Positions 9,663 through 19,090 of a stretch of DNA of 64,000 nucleotides are shown piece after piece. Source of the DNA: Aeromonas rivipollensis (GTDB lineage Bacteria; Pseudomonadota; Gammaproteobacteria; Enterobacterales; Aeromonadaceae). The notes under the pieces were generated by a model. The model saw only the letters and a list, made by a program, of their open reading frames with translations. It searched no databases and was not told where the DNA came from. The stretch's first letter is position 1. Each line of letters opens with the position of its first letter. The DNA lies in assembly GCF_037811135.1 (NCBI RefSeq), contig NZ_CP149130.1:3744501-3808500 (forward strand). The letters are read 5' to 3'. A program made the translations under genes and the position numbers.

Positions 9663-11768
9663 ATGAAACAACGCTCGCTCAAAACCAAATTGTTGCTGCT
9701 CACCCTGGGTCTCTTTCTCGCCAGTGGTGTCGCCATGACGCTGATGCAGTCTGCCTCCCTGAACACCCTGCGCAATGACATCATGACCCAGACTAGCGGC
9801 GCCCTGGAGCAGGAGGTATCGCGCACCCTGCAGTTCCAGGCCGAGCGCTATGCCGTGCAGATCGCCGACCTGTTGCAGCAGTCTTACCAGATACCGCTGG
9901 GGATGGCCGCACAGCTCGAAGGCAGCATGGCACAGCCGGACCTGATGCCGAGCCGCCCTCAGGTGGAGCTGCTGCTCGGCAGCCGCCTTCGTCAGGCTGA
10001 CGGGATCAGCTCCATCTATGCCCAGTTCGAACCCGATGGCTATGACGGGCAGGATGCCAGCTGGCAGACGGGGGCAACGCACTCGGTCGCGGGCAAGGGC
10101 AGCCTGGAGGTGTACTTCACCCGTGAGCAGAATGGCCAGATTGCGCAGCAGCAGATAGATGCGGCAACCAGCGAGGCCAAGTTTGACACCTCGCGCAACG
10201 AGTTCGGCATTCGCAACAGCGAGTGGTATCTCTGTGGCCGTGACAGCCTGCGCCCCTGCCTGATGGAGCCCTACCTCTACGAGATAAGCCCGGGCAAGCA
10301 GATGCTGATGACCAGCCTGACGGTTCCCATCCTCAAGGAGGGCAAGTTTGTCGGGATCACCGGGGTCGACATGAACCTGCCCATCTTCCAGCAACTGGCC
10401 GAGCGTCTCGGCAAGAGCCTGTATGACAATCAGGCCGAGGTGACCCTGGTCAGCAAGATGGGCTTTATCGTCGGCAGCAACCGCCATGCCGACAAGCTGG
10501 GCCGTCCGCTGACGGAGGCCGGGCTGGTGGCGCCAGACGGCAAGCCCAGGGATAGCGACAGCGACTTCATCCTGCAGCAACCCATCAAGATCGACGCCGC
10601 CGACAGCCAGTGGTGGCTGATGATCAAGGTGCCCAAGGCACTCGCCCTCAGTCAGGCCAACACCATCAGCAACCAGCTCGGCAGCCTGCTGCAGGCCACC
10701 CAGCAACAGCAGCTGATGACCATGGTCGTCATCACCCTGGTGGCACTGGGTCTGCTCGTCTGGTTCATTCAGAGCATCACCGCCCCCCTCTCCCTCATCA
10801 GCCGCCACGTCTCACACCTCGCCAGCAATGAGGGGGATCTGACCCAGCAGATGCGCATCGACACCCACCAGGAGCTCATCGAGCTAGGCAGACACCTCAA
10901 TGCCTTCCTCGGCAAACTGAGGGCCATGGTGCAGGGCAGCAAGCAGGTTGGCCAGCAGGTACACCAGCAGGCGCGGGGCATGAAGCAGACGGCCAATGCC
11001 ATGCGCAGCAGCCTGGACGAGCAGAGTCTGGAGCTGGAGAGCGTGGTCAGTGCCATGCACGAGATGAGCACCACGGCGGTCAGCGTGGCGGGTTACGCCG
11101 AGCAGGCGGCGCAAGAGTCGGAAGCGGCCACCCATCATATCCAGACGGCCCAGCAAAGCTTGAGCCGGGCCCGCGGCGAGATCCACACCCTGGTCGAGGA
11201 CATGCACCAGGCGGACAAGGCGGTGGCGCAGGTGGCACAACGCAGTACCAACATCAGCCACATTCTCGACGTGATCCGGGCCATCGCCGAACAGACCAAC
11301 CTGCTGGCACTCAATGCGGCCATAGAGGCGGCGCGGGCTGGCGACATGGGCAGAGGCTTTGCCGTGGTGGCAGATGAAGTGAGAGCCCTTGCCAACAAGA
11401 CCCGGGCCTCCACCGACGAGATAGGCCAGCTTATCGGCAGCCTGCAAGCCGAGGTGAGCAGCAGCCAGCAACTGATGAGCACGGGCATCACCCGATCCGT
11501 CAGCACGGTCGAGGGGACAGAGCAGGCCTTCGAGGCGCTCAATCAGGTGGTGAGCCAGATCCAGCAGATCCATGATCACATCAGCCAGGTGGCGACCGCC
11601 GCCGAGCAGCAGAGTGCCGTCAGCGATACCATCAACCAGAATCTGATGCGCATTGGGGATACCGCCACCTCCCTGGGGCAGGAGGCGAGTGCCAGCCACC
11701 TCTTAAGCGAGGAACTGGAGCAGGCGGCCACCACGCTGGCCAGCGAACTCGAGCGACTGCGCACCTGA
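9663..11768 (+). CDS. Methyl-accepting chemotaxis protein with periplasmic dCache-like sensor
   Basis: Inner-membrane chemoreceptor of 701 residues. TM1 is about 9-28, a roughly 320-residue periplasmic region follows (double-Cache-like, with the [17 protein letters not shown] and [10 protein letters not shown] elements typical of such sensors), TM2 is about 350-370, HAMP about 371-425, then a long cytoplasmic coiled coil. The signalling tip [18 protein letters not shown] lies around 545 with the following [15 protein letters not shown]. No C-terminal CheR-binding pentapeptide is seen. AAGGAG sits eight bases before the ATG. Ligand unknown; many dCache receptors bind amino acids or other small metabolites, which is only family knowledge. 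No che genes are adjacent. Confidence 0.93.
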   Translation: MKQRSLKTKLLLLTLGLFLASGVAMTLMQSASLNTLRNDIMTQTSGALEQEVSRTLQFQAERYAVQIADLLQQSYQIPLGMAAQLEGSMAQPDLMPSRPQVELLLGSRLRQADGISSIYAQFEPDGYDGQDASWQTGATHSVAGKGSLEVYFTREQNGQIAQQQIDAATSEAKFDTSRNEFGIRNSEWYLCGRDSLRPCLMEPYLYEISPGKQMLMTSLTVPILKEGKFVGITGVDMNLPIFQQLAERLGKSLYDNQAEVTLVSKMGFIVGSNRHADKLGRPLTEAGLVAPDGKPRDSDSDFILQQPIKIDAADSQWWLMIKVPKALALSQANTISNQLGSLLQATQQQQLMTMVVITLVALGLLVWFIQSITAPLSLISRHVSHLASNEGDLTQQMRIDTHQELIELGRHLNAFLGKLRAMVQGSKQVGQQVHQQARGMKQTANAMRSSLDEQSLELESVVSAMHEMSTTAVSVAGYAEQAAQESEAATHHIQTAQQSLSRARGEIHTLVEDMHQADKAVAQVAQRSTNISHILDVIRAIAEQTNLLALNAAIEAARAGDMGRGFAVVADEVRALANKTRASTDEIGQLIGSLQAEVSSSQQLMSTGITRSVSTVEGTEQAFEALNQVVSQIQQIHDHISQVATAAEQQSAVSDTINQNLMRIGDTATSLGQEASASHLLSEELEQAATTLASELERLRT

Positions 11769-11785
11769 CAAGCGAATACAAAAAA

Positions 11786-11810
11786 GCCCGCATTGCAGCG
11801 GGCTTTTTTT
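11786..11810 (+). terminator. Bidirectional terminator, receptor gene / tRNA array
   Basis: GCCCGC/GCGGGC stem with a 6-base loop, preceded by an A run and followed by seven Ts. Read on the minus strand it also ends in a T run, so it can stop both the receptor transcript and the tRNA array transcript that ends at 11816. Confidence 0.85.
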
Positions 11811-11815
11811 CAATC

Positions 11816-11891
11816 TGGTGGTCGTTACTGGGCTCGAACCAGTGACCCCCTCCTTGTAAGGGAGGTGCTCTCCCAGCTGAGCTAAACGACC
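11816..11891 (-). tRNA. tRNA-Val (TAC), array member 14 (last transcribed)
   Basis: 76 bases including encoded CCA (11816-11818). Seven-base acceptor stem GGTCGTT/AACGACC, anticodon loop CTTACAA giving UAC, T loop TTCGAGC. The Val copies appear identical in sequence. Confidence 0.97.
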
Positions 11892-11909
11892 TGGGATAAA
11901 GCTGAATGA

Positions 11910-11985
11910 TGGTGGGTCGTGCTGGATTCGAACCAGCGACCAATTGATTAAAAGTCAACTGCTCTACCGACTGAGCTAACGACCC
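11910..11985 (-). tRNA. tRNA-Lys (TTT), array member 13
   Basis: 76 bases with encoded CCA. Acceptor GGGTCGT/ACGACCC, anticodon loop CTTTTAA giving UUU, T arm CTGG-TTCGAAT-CCAG. Confidence 0.97.
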
Positions 11986-12019
11986 ATCTGTATCATTTTT
12001 TCTTTCTATTTCAAGAAAG

Positions 12020-12095
12020 TGGTGGTCGTTACTGGGCTCGAACCAGTGACCCCCTCCTTGTAAGGGAGGTGCTCTCCCAGCTGAGCTAAACGACC
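12020..12095 (-). tRNA. tRNA-Val (TAC), array member 12
   Basis: Copy of the tRNA-Val(UAC) gene with CCA encoded. The spacer on its left is longer than in the inner units, giving a 204-bp repeat period here. Confidence 0.97.
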
Positions 12096-12113
12096 TGGGA
12101 TAAGGCTGAATGA

Positions 12114-12189
12114 TGGTGGGTCGTGCTGGATTCGAACCAGCGACCAATTGATTAAAAGTCAACTGCTCTACCGACTGAGCTAACGACCC
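12114..12189 (-). tRNA. tRNA-Lys (TTT), array member 11
   Basis: Copy of tRNA-Lys(UUU), CCA encoded, 18 bp upstream of the preceding Val gene. Confidence 0.97.
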
Positions 12190-12212
12190 ATCTGTATCAT
12201 TTTTTCAAAGCA

Positions 12213-12288
12213 TGGTGGTCGTTACTGGGCTCGAACCAGTGACCCCCTCCTTGTAAGGGAGGTGCTCTCCCAGCTGAGCTAAACGACC
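12213..12288 (-). tRNA. tRNA-Val (TAC), array member 10
   Basis: tRNA-Val(UAC) in a 193-bp tandem unit with the next Lys gene. Confidence 0.97.
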
Positions 12289-12306
12289 TGGGATAAGGCT
12301 GAATGA

Positions 12307-12382
12307 TGGTGGGTCGTGCTGGATTCGAACCAGCGACCAATTGATTAAAAGTCAACTGCTCTACCGACTGAGCTAACGACCC
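12307..12382 (-). tRNA. tRNA-Lys (TTT), array member 9
   Basis: tRNA-Lys(UUU), CCA encoded, in the 193-bp tandem unit. Confidence 0.97.
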
Positions 12383-12405
12383 ATCTGTATCATTTTTTCA
12401 AAACA

Positions 12406-12481
12406 TGGTGGTCGTTACTGGGCTCGAACCAGTGACCCCCTCCTTGTAAGGGAGGTGCTCTCCCAGCTGAGCTAAACGACC
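12406..12481 (-). tRNA. tRNA-Val (TAC), array member 8
   Basis: tRNA-Val(UAC), CCA encoded; second 193-bp unit. Confidence 0.97.
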
Positions 12482-12499
12482 TGGGATAAAGCTGAATGA

Positions 12500-12575
12500 T
12501 GGTGGGTCGTGCTGGATTCGAACCAGCGACCAATTGATTAAAAGTCAACTGCTCTACCGACTGAGCTAACGACCC
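12500..12575 (-). tRNA. tRNA-Lys (TTT), array member 7
   Basis: tRNA-Lys(UUU), CCA encoded; second 193-bp unit. Confidence 0.97.
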
Positions 12576-12598
12576 ATCTGTATCATTTTTTCAAAGCA

Positions 12599-12674
12599 TG
12601 GTGGTCGTTACTGGGCTCGAACCAGTGACCCCCTCCTTGTAAGGGAGGTGCTCTCCCAGCTGAGCTAAACGACC
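12599..12674 (-). tRNA. tRNA-Val (TAC), array member 6
   Basis: tRNA-Val(UAC); on its upstream side the spacer changes to the GGGGTATTCTG type shared with the 220-bp units. Confidence 0.97.
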
Positions 12675-12696
12675 TGGGGTATTCTGTGGTCAAGAT

Positions 12697-12772
12697 TGGT
12701 GGGTCGTGTAGGGATCGAACCTACGACCAATTGATTAAGAGTCAACTGCTCTACCGACTGAGCTAACGACCC
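12697..12772 (-). tRNA. tRNA-Lys (CTT), array member 5
   Basis: Anticodon loop CTCTTAA gives CUU, reading AAG only. The T arm differs from the UUU copies: stem GTAGG/CCTAC with loop TTCGATC, still fully paired. CCA is encoded. Confidence 0.96.
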
Positions 12773-12818
12773 ACACCTTGAACCTGTCACCGCCTGCCGT
12801 GGCAGACCGTGTTAAAAC

Positions 12819-12894
12819 TGGTGGTCGTTACTGGGCTCGAACCAGTGACCCCCTCCTTGTAAGGGAGGTGCTCTCCCAGCTGAGCTAAACGACC
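12819..12894 (-). tRNA. tRNA-Val (TAC), array member 4
   Basis: tRNA-Val(UAC), CCA encoded; part of a 220-bp repeat unit that includes a 46-bp spacer containing CCGCCTGCCGTGGCAGACCG. Confidence 0.97.
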
Positions 12895-12916
12895 TGGGGT
12901 ATTCTGTGGTCAAGAT

Positions 12917-12992
<76 letters not shown>

Positions 12993-13038
12993 ACACCTTG
13001 AACCTGTCACCGCCTGCCGTGGCAGACCGCGTTAAAAC

Positions 13039-13114
13039 TGGTGGTCGTTACTGGGCTCGAACCAGTGACCCCCTCCTTGTAAGGGAGGTGCTCTCCCAGC
13101 TGAGCTAAACGACC
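13039..13114 (-). tRNA. tRNA-Val (TAC), array member 2
   Basis: tRNA-Val(UAC), CCA encoded; second 220-bp unit boundary. Confidence 0.97.
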
Positions 13115-13146
13115 TGGGAATTCTGTCTTCACCCGTTGTGAAGAAA

Positions 13147-13222
13147 TGGTGGGTCGTGCTGGATTCGAACCAGCGACCAATTGATTAAAAGTCAACTGCT
13201 CTACCGACTGAGCTAACGACCC
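13147..13222 (-). tRNA. tRNA-Lys (TTT), array member 1 (first transcribed)
   Basis: tRNA-Lys(UUU) at the promoter-proximal end, with a distinct 32-bp spacer to the following Val gene. Its 5-prime end lies about 44 bases after the predicted transcription start. Confidence 0.97.
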
Positions 13223-13273
13223 TCACCACGACCAGCTCCGAGCGCACTGCTGCACCGGCTCTGACGGCGGCCT

Positions 13274-13301
13274 ATATTACGGATTTATCATCCTGGCGCA
13301 A
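13274..13301 (-). promoter_or_regulatory. Candidate promoter of the tRNA array
   Basis: On the minus strand TTGCGC (13296-13301), a 16-bp spacer, TAATAT (13274-13279), then a GC-rich discriminator GGCCGCCG. A GC-rich discriminator is typical of stringently controlled stable-RNA promoters. AT-rich DNA lies just upstream. The stretch 13302-13396 up to cpoB shows no clear terminator for the tol operon apart from a weak ACTGTT/AACAGT hairpin near 13366-13381. Confidence 0.55.
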
Positions 13302-13396
13302 TAGAAAAATCTTAAATTAAATCTGTTTGTTCACTGCGCATACAAAGCAGAGCCGTATTTACAAGACTGTTACGAAAACAGTGACCTACAGCAATA

Positions 13397-14203
13397 CTAC
13401 AGCTTGCCGAGGCTCTGCTTGGCCAACTGGGCCGGCGAGGTATTGGGGTAACCCTTGATCACCTGCTCATAGAAGGTCTTGGCTTCCGCTTTCTTGCCAT
13501 CGAGCTGCGCCAGCATGCCGAGTTTCAGCAGGGCATCGGCCCGCTTGGGCGACTTGCTGTACTTGTTCGCCACAGTGGAGAACTGGCTGGCGGCACCGGC
13601 TCTGTCACCCTTGTTGAACATCAGCTGGCCGAGCCAGTAGTGCGCATTGGGAACATAGCTGGAGCTCGGGAACTGTTTGATGAACCCCTCGAAGGCAGGA
13701 ATGGCCTTGTCGTAGTTCTTCTCCTTGAGCACCATGTTCACGGCTGCGTCATAGGCCTGGTTCTCGTCCTGATTGGTCGAGTAGTTGGCCGCTGCGGCAG
13801 GCGTCGTAGCACCGGCTGCCGGGGTCGCAGGCGCGGCGGCGGCAGGCTGGCTGTTGGCCACCTTGTCGAGCTCCTGATAGAGCTGGCGCTGACGCTCTTG
13901 CGACTGCTCCATCTGGTAGGTCTGCTGCTCCAGCTGACCACGCAGTTCGGAGACTTCACCTTGCAGGGAGTCGACCTGTTGCTGCAGCTCGGCCTGCAGG
14001 CGCAGACGAGCGTTCAGGGTGCGCTCCAGCAGGGCGACTCTGTCTTCCAGGCTGCCCGTGGGCACTATGGCACCGTTGTTGCCGCTCAGCACCACACCGC
14101 TGCCGGAATCACCGCCCAGATCGCTGACCGGAGCCGCGGCATGAGCACTGACTGCAAATAAAACGGCCATCGAAATGGCCGCTTGCTTAGACACGAATTT
14201 CAT
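13397..14203 (-). CDS. cpoB: Cell division coordinator CpoB (YbgF, Tol-Pal associated)
   Basis: Periplasmic protein that links Tol-Pal constriction to PBP1B peptidoglycan synthesis. 268 residues from the ATG at 14203. It has a signal peptide ending near AHA, a trimeric coiled-coil segment (about 50-110, leucine and glutamine heptads), an Ala/Pro-rich linker (about 115-140), and C-terminal TPRs starting at NQDENQAYDAAVNMVLKEKNYDKAIPAF with NAHYWLGQL. A TTG three codons upstream is possible, but the ATG with TAAGG upstream is preferred. It is the last gene of the tol-pal operon, 12 bp after pal. Confidence 0.92.
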   Translation of the reverse strand: MKFVSKQAAISMAVLFAVSAHAAAPVSDLGGDSGSGVVLSGNNGAIVPTGSLEDRVALLERTLNARLRLQAELQQQVDSLQGEVSELRGQLEQQTYQMEQSQERQRQLYQELDKVANSQPAAAAPATPAAGATTPAAAANYSTNQDENQAYDAAVNMVLKEKNYDKAIPAFEGFIKQFPSSSYVPNAHYWLGQLMFNKGDRAGAASQFSTVANKYSKSPKRADALLKLGMLAQLDGKKAEAKTFYEQVIKGYPNTSPAQLAKQSLGKL

Positions 14204-14215
14204 TCGGATCAAACC

Positions 14216-14740
14216 TTAGTAAACCAGGACCGCACGGCGGTTTTTGGCAAAGGCATCCTCGGTGTGGGACAGATCCAGCGGCTTCTCTTCGCCATAGCTG
14301 ACGATGGAGAGCTGCTCAGCCTGCACACCCAGGGTTTGCAGATACTTGGCAACGGCCTTGGCACGACGCTCACCCAGAGCGATGTTGTATTCCGGAGTAC
14401 CGCGCTCATCGGCGTGGCCTTCGATCAATACCTTGACGCTCGGACGCTCACGCAGGTAGCTGGCATGGGCATCCAGCAGGTCGGCGTACTGACCCTGGAT
14501 GTCGTAACCATCGTACGGGAAGTAGATCACGTTATCGCGCTGCAGAGCTTCGAACTTCTGACGCATCTGCTCTTCCGGGGACAACATGCCGTTGGCGCCA
14601 CCGGTTTGTACACCGCCCATGCCGTCGGTCATGCCAGACTCGGCGCCTGCGGCGTCGGAGTCGGAAGAAGAACTACAGGCAGCCAGGGTGAACAGTGGCA
14701 GTGCGATGGCCAGACCCTTGAGCAGTTTATTGAGTTGCAT
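14216..14740 (-). CDS. pal: Peptidoglycan-associated lipoprotein Pal
   Basis: Outer-membrane lipoprotein that anchors the envelope to peptidoglycan and is recycled to septa by the Tol complex. 174 residues, with a lipoprotein signal ending in LAAC (Cys22), a Ser/Asp-rich linker and a C-terminal OmpA-like domain. The domain shows VYFPYDGYDIQ-like entry, VLIEGHADERGTPEYNIALGERRA and the arginine and aspartate positions used for diaminopimelate binding. AAGGAAAT precedes the ATG. It lies 50 bp after tolB. Confidence 0.97.
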   Translation of the reverse strand: MQLNKLLKGLAIALPLFTLAACSSSSDSDAAGAESGMTDGMGGVQTGGANGMLSPEEQMRQKFEALQRDNVIYFPYDGYDIQGQYADLLDAHASYLRERPSVKVLIEGHADERGTPEYNIALGERRAKAVAKYLQTLGVQAEQLSIVSYGEEKPLDLSHTEDAFAKNRRAVLVY

Positions 14741-14790
14741 GCTATTTCCTTAAACCTTTATAACAAAACAAAAAACAATCGATTTTTTTA

Positions 14791-16116
14791 TCAATTCAAG
14801 AAGGGCGACCAAGCTGGTGCACGAATTTCACCGCTACTGGTCGGAAGCACTGCCTTGAAACGACCATCGGTCGACACCAAAGCGAGACTCTTACGACCCT
14901 GATAGATGGTGGCATAAATGATCATGCTGCCATTGGGTGCCACACTTGGCGACTCATCCAGAGCACTCTGGGTCAGTACCAACATGGCTCCGTTCTCCAT
15001 ATCCTGGCGAGCGATGCGATATTGTCCCTGAACCCGGGTCACCATCACCATGGACTTGCCGTCCGGCGTGATGGATGCCCCCTGGTTGGAATCCCCTTCC
15101 CAGGTCATCCGGCGAGTGACGCCAGTCGCCAAATTTACGCTATAAATCTGGGGTTTGCCACCACGTTCAGAGGTGAACAGCAAAGTTTGCCCGTCCGGCA
15201 TCCAGGAGGGTTCGGTGTCTATGGTACGGTTATTTGTGACTCGAGTGAGTTGCTTGCTAGCAACATCAACAACATAGAGATCAGGCTGCCCATCTTTGGA
15301 CAAAACAATAGCCAAACGGCGACCATCTGGTGACCACTCGGGGGCACCGTTGATGCCGCGGAAACTGGTGATCAGACTGCGTTGCTGGGTATAGATGTCC
15401 TGCACATAGATCTCGGACTTCTGGTTCTCGAAGCTCACATAGGCCAGCTTGCTGCCATCCGGCGACCAGGCCGGCGACATCAGCGGCTCGCGGGAGCGCA
15501 GCAGGGTCTTCTCGTTGTAGCCATCGTAATCGGAGATACGCAGCTGGTACGGGAACTGGGTACCCTGCTGGACGGAGACATAGGCCAGACGGGTCAGGAA
15601 GGCACCACGCTCACCGGTCAGACGTTCGTAGACGATGTCGGAGATACGGTGGGCGAACTGGCGCATCTGGGCACCCGGTATGGTCGCCATGCGGCTGTCG
15701 AGGATGTAACCGTTCGCTTCCCCGCCCTGGGTCTTGGCCAGCTGGCCCTTCAGCACGTCGACCAGCTCGAAGTTGATCTTGTAGGTGCCATCACCCACAG
15801 CCGCGATGGAGCCGACCACCACGGCCTCCACACCCTGGGACGCCCAGGGGGCGAAGTTGATCTCGCCACTGGTGCTCGGAGTCTGCGGCATCTGGCCACG
15901 GGCCAGCGGCTTGAACTTGCCGCTGCGCATCAGGTCGTTGGAGACCACCTCGGCGATGTCCTGTGGCAGTTGACCATTGCCCTCCCACTTGAAGGGGGCG
16001 ATGGCGATGGGGCGCGCACTGTCAATACCGCCGGTGATGACGATGTCCAAGGCCGCCTGAGCGCTCTGGCCTAGCAGAAGGCAGCCAACCAAAGCAAAAA
16101 ACACTTTTCTTATCAT
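14791..16116 (-). CDS. tolB: Tol-Pal translocation protein TolB
   Basis: Periplasmic soluble component that binds Pal and releases it from peptidoglycan under TolA control. 441 residues; cleavable signal peptide (about 1-21, QSAQA). An N-terminal alpha/beta domain is followed by a six-bladed beta propeller with repeated [53 protein letters not shown] and [16 protein letters not shown] blades. The ribosome site is weak. The 93-bp gap to tolA contains no obvious strong terminator. Confidence 0.97.
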   Translation of the reverse strand: MIRKVFFALVGCLLLGQSAQAALDIVITGGIDSARPIAIAPFKWEGNGQLPQDIAEVVSNDLMRSGKFKPLARGQMPQTPSTSGEINFAPWASQGVEAVVVGSIAAVGDGTYKINFELVDVLKGQLAKTQGGEANGYILDSRMATIPGAQMRQFAHRISDIVYERLTGERGAFLTRLAYVSVQQGTQFPYQLRISDYDGYNEKTLLRSREPLMSPAWSPDGSKLAYVSFENQKSEIYVQDIYTQQRSLITSFRGINGAPEWSPDGRRLAIVLSKDGQPDLYVVDVASKQLTRVTNNRTIDTEPSWMPDGQTLLFTSERGGKPQIYSVNLATGVTRRMTWEGDSNQGASITPDGKSMVMVTRVQGQYRIARQDMENGAMLVLTQSALDESPSVAPNGSMIIYATIYQGRKSLALVSTDGRFKAVLPTSSGEIRAPAWSPFLN

Positions 16117-16209
16117 GGCTTAAATACTCTGTTCCAATAAAAATGAGAGGTGAAATTCCTTTATCAGCAGATGCTGCCAACCACGGTCAATGACCCCGTT
16201 TTATCACGT

Positions 16210-17343
16210 CTAGATGCTAGGTTCTAACTTGAGGTTAAACTCCTTCAACATCTCGAACGCCGCCGGATCCTTCGGCACCGGCAACTGATTCGCCTTCAGC
16301 ACGGCAGCCTTGCCGGAGCGGCAGACCGCCGGGTCACCCTGGCCGTTGTCCACCGAAATGACGAAGCCGGTACTGGCCAATTTGACACCGATAGTACAGG
16401 TTTTGCCCCGCATGGTGGGATCCAAAATCATATAGCGCTCGACCGTTGCCTTGATGAGAGCGGCGTACTTGTCGACCTCCCCCTTGGCGGCAGCCGATGC
16501 GGCCTGGCTGCGGGAATTGGCTTCAGCCTCCAGCTGCTGCTGCATCATGGCTTCCATCTCTTTCTGCAACTTGGCCTCTTCGGCCGCCTTGCGCTTGCGC
16601 TCCGCCTCTATCTTGGCCTTCTTGTCAGCCTCGGCCTTCGCCTTCTTCTCTGCGTCAGCTTTTGCCTTCTTGGCGGCTTCATCTGCAGCCTTTTTCTCTG
16701 CCTCAGCCTTGGCCTTCTTCTCGGCTTCCGCCTTGGCTTTCTTCTCAGCCTCGGCCTTGGCCTTCTTGTCGGCTTCAGCCTTCTTGGCCGCATCCGCCTT
16801 TGCCTTGGCTTTCTCTTCGGCCTGCTTCTTCTCCAGCTCTTCTTTCTTTTTCTTGAGCGCCAACGCCTTGGCGAGTTCTTCTTCCTGGCGCTTGGCGTCA
16901 GCCTGCTTGGCCTTCTGCGCCTCCAGCTTGCGGGCTTCCTCGGCCTTCTGGGCCTTCTCTTCCGCCTGCTTCTGTTCGGCTACCTTCTTCTGCTTCTCGG
17001 TCTCGGCCTTGCGGGTGGCCTCCTCGGCCTCCTTGCGCTTGGTCTCGGCGATGCGCAGACGCTCCTGCTCCTTCGCCAGCTCGCGCCGGGCCTGATCGGC
17101 GTCTTCCTTGTCCTTCTCTTTCTGCTGCTGGGCAGCCTTGGGCTGAGCTTTCTGCTGCTGGATCTGCTGTGCCTGTTGCTCCAGGAACTCGCTGTCCAGC
17201 ATCACTGCATTGACGATCTGTCCCTTCGACTCGGGGCGCTTGGGCTTGCTGAAGTCGACGCCGACCAGCAGTATGATGCCGATGATCAGATGCAGCAGCA
17301 GCGACGCGACGAGATAACCGGAAATACCACGCTTCACATCCAT
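16210..17343 (-). CDS. tolA: Tol-Pal energy-transducing protein TolA
   Basis: Inner-membrane protein spanning the periplasm, coupling the TolQR proton motor to TolB-Pal. 377 residues. A single N-terminal TM (about 10-29, LVASLLLHLIIGIILLVGV), a long Ala/Lys/Glu helical domain (about 45-270) with tandem KKAKAEAE repeats, and a globular C-terminal domain (about 280-377). Only five bases (CGGAG) separate the tolR stop from the ATG, too close for an ideal ribosome site; a GTG two codons later sits at better spacing and is an alternative start. Confidence 0.95.
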   Translation of the reverse strand: MDVKRGISGYLVASLLLHLIIGIILLVGVDFSKPKRPESKGQIVNAVMLDSEFLEQQAQQIQQQKAQPKAAQQQKEKDKEDADQARRELAKEQERLRIAETKRKEAEEATRKAETEKQKKVAEQKQAEEKAQKAEEARKLEAQKAKQADAKRQEEELAKALALKKKKEELEKKQAEEKAKAKADAAKKAEADKKAKAEAEKKAKAEAEKKAKAEAEKKAADEAAKKAKADAEKKAKAEADKKAKIEAERKRKAAEEAKLQKEMEAMMQQQLEAEANSRSQAASAAAKGEVDKYAALIKATVERYMILDPTMRGKTCTIGVKLASTGFVISVDNGQGDPAVCRSGKAAVLKANQLPVPKDPAAFEMLKEFNLKLEPSI

Positions 17344-17348
17344 CTCCG

Positions 17349-17795
17349 TCAGTTCACCGGATCCGTCATCAGGCCAACCTGAGGCACACCGGCTTTCTTG
17401 AGGGCCACCATCAGCAGGATCACCTCTTCGTAACGCACGGACTTGTCACCCGCCACCACCACGGGAGCGTTCTGGTTGATGGCCAGATAGCCCATGGCCT
17501 TCTCGGTGATGTATTGCTGCATCGCCTCGGGTGTGCCGCTTGGCACTGGCTCGTCATCCGCCTCACCGGCCTTGATGACGTACTCACCTTCGGTGTTGAC
17601 GCTGACGATGAAGGGGGGCTTGGCGTCCTCGGGCAGTTGCTCGGACTCCGCCTGGGGCAGATCCACCTTGACCCCCTGGGTGATCACCGGCGTCACCGCC
17701 ATGAAGATGATGAGCAGCACCAGCATGACGTCGATATAGGGCACCACGTTGATCTCGGCGACCTTCTTGCGCCGGATCCGCTGATAGGTTTGCAT
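17349..17795 (-). CDS. tolR: Tol-Pal motor subunit TolR
   Basis: ExbD/TolR-family inner-membrane protein. 148 residues with one TM (about 20-38). D22 in YIDVMLVLLIIFM is the proton-pathway aspartate conserved in the family. A periplasmic domain follows. The gene abuts tolQ (stop codon of tolQ directly followed by the ATG), so the two are coupled. Confidence 0.96.
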   Translation of the reverse strand: MQTYQRIRRKKVAEINVVPYIDVMLVLLIIFMAVTPVITQGVKVDLPQAESEQLPEDAKPPFIVSVNTEGEYVIKAGEADDEPVPSGTPEAMQQYITEKAMGYLAINQNAPVVVAGDKSVRYEEVILLMVALKKAGVPQVGLMTDPVN

Positions 17796-18485
17796 TTACT
17801 TGTCACCCTGCTGCTGTGCAATCTGACGGTTCAGTATGGTGGTGAACTCGTCCATGAAGTTGGCGTAGGCGTTCTCCAGCTTCTCTACCTTGTTGGTGAA
17901 TCTGTTATAGAAAATAACAGCGGGAATGGCCGCGAACAGACCCATGGCGGTGGCGATCAGCGCCTCCGCGATGCCCGGTGCCACCATCTGCAGGGTCGCC
18001 TGCTGCACCTGACCCAAGGCAATAAAGGCGTTCATTATGCCCCATACGGTACCAAACAGACCGATATAGGGGCTGATGGAGCCAACGGTTGCCAGCACTG
18101 GCAGGTTGGATTCCAGCTCGTCCACCGCACGGGACAGGGAGACGCGCATGGCGCGATAGGTACCGTCCATCACCGCATCCTGGCCACGGGCGCCAGCCTT
18201 GAGCAGGCGGGCATACTCCTTGAAGCCGGAATAGAAGATGTCTTCCATGCCTTCGATGTCATCGCGGCGGGAGGAGGACTCCTGATAGAGACGGTTGAGG
18301 TCGACGCCGGACCAGAATCTGTCTTCAAACTGCTCCGAGGCGAGGTTGGCCGCCTTGATGACCTTGGAACGCTGGATGATCAGCGCCCAGGAGACGACCG
18401 ACATGCCCATAAGGGTCATCATGACCAGTTTCACCAGCAGACTGGCTTGCCAGAACAGACCAATAAACGAAATTTCAGCGTGCAC
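17796..18485 (-). CDS. tolQ: Tol-Pal motor subunit TolQ
   Basis: MotA/TolQ/ExbB-family polytopic protein forming the proton channel with TolR. 229 residues with three TMs (about 15-37, 135-157 and 170-192) and the cytoplasmic loop between TM1 and TM2. Conserved [13 protein letters not shown] and [20 protein letters not shown] segments are visible. The start codon is GTG and overlaps the end of ybgC by 11 bases, indicating translational coupling. Confidence 0.96.
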   Translation of the reverse strand: MHAEISFIGLFWQASLLVKLVMMTLMGMSVVSWALIIQRSKVIKAANLASEQFEDRFWSGVDLNRLYQESSSRRDDIEGMEDIFYSGFKEYARLLKAGARGQDAVMDGTYRAMRVSLSRAVDELESNLPVLATVGSISPYIGLFGTVWGIMNAFIALGQVQQATLQMVAPGIAEALIATAMGLFAAIPAVIFYNRFTNKVEKLENAYANFMDEFTTILNRQIAQQQGDK

Positions 18486-18882
18486 TTAACAGCACTCCCT
18501 TGATTTTTTCAGGTATTGCAACAGGTTTCATTTGCGGATGACTGACACAGGCAATCTGTACCATGGCCTGGGTGATCAGTCGTCCATCAGCCGCCAGGAT
18601 CTGCTGTGAAAAGCGCATGGAAGCACGTTTCACTTCAGTCACTTGCGTCAATACGGTCAGCAGTTCATTGAAGCGGGCCGCGGAGCGGAAATCGATCTCG
18701 GTGCGACTCACCACGAAGGCGATCCCCGCCTGCAACAGCACATCTTGCTCGATGTCGCCGGCGCGCAGGAACTCGGTGCGAGCCCGTTCCATAAACTTGA
18801 GATAATTGGCGTTGTAGACGATGCCTCCGGCGTCTGTGTCTTCGTAGTAGACACGTACCGGAAACTCAGAGACTTCCCCCAT
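18475..18882 (-). CDS. ybgC: Acyl-CoA thioesterase YbgC
   Basis: Hot-dog-fold thioesterase of the 4-hydroxybenzoyl-CoA thioesterase type, cytoplasmic, linked to phospholipid metabolism. 135 residues, with the family motif [27 protein letters not shown]; the Asp of DTDAGG is the catalytic residue known in the family. It is the first gene of the tol-pal operon, as in E. coli. Tandem terminators just upstream separate it from the cyd operon, so a promoter is expected in 18883-18950, though no hexamer pair stands out. Confidence 0.95.
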   Translation of the reverse strand: MGEVSEFPVRVYYEDTDAGGIVYNANYLKFMERARTEFLRAGDIEQDVLLQAGIAFVVSRTEIDFRSAARFNELLTVLTQVTEVKRASMRFSQQILAADGRLITQAMVQIACVSHPQMKPVAIPEKIKGVLLSAR

Positions 18883-18950
18883 AAAAATCTGTGATCCATT
18901 CGACAGTCAGATGGGGGGCTATCATAGCGCAGGGCTGAATAGGAAAGAAG

Positions 18951-18983
18951 CAGGGGGAGACAGGGAAATCCCATCTCCCCCTG
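18951..18983 (-). terminator. Second terminator after ybgE (duplicated module)
   Basis: CAGGGGGAGA/TCTCCCCCTG stem followed on the minus strand by CTTCTTTCC. It is preceded by TGCCTGCCATAA, mirroring the end of ybgE and its first terminator. Confidence 0.7.
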
Positions 18984-19053
18984 TTTTTTATGGCAGGCAA
19001 TAACGACCGATCCGCCGGGGGCAAAACCACGGCCGCACTGCGGGGTACAAAAG

Positions 19054-19087
19054 CAGAGGGAGGCAGAGCATGTCTGGCCTCCCTCTG
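19054..19087 (-). terminator. Terminator after ybgE
   Basis: Perfect 11-bp stem CAGAGGGAGGC/GCCTCCCTCTG with a 12-base loop and CTTTTG on the minus strand, 4 bp after the ybgE stop. Confidence 0.85.
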
Positions 19088-19090
19088 TGT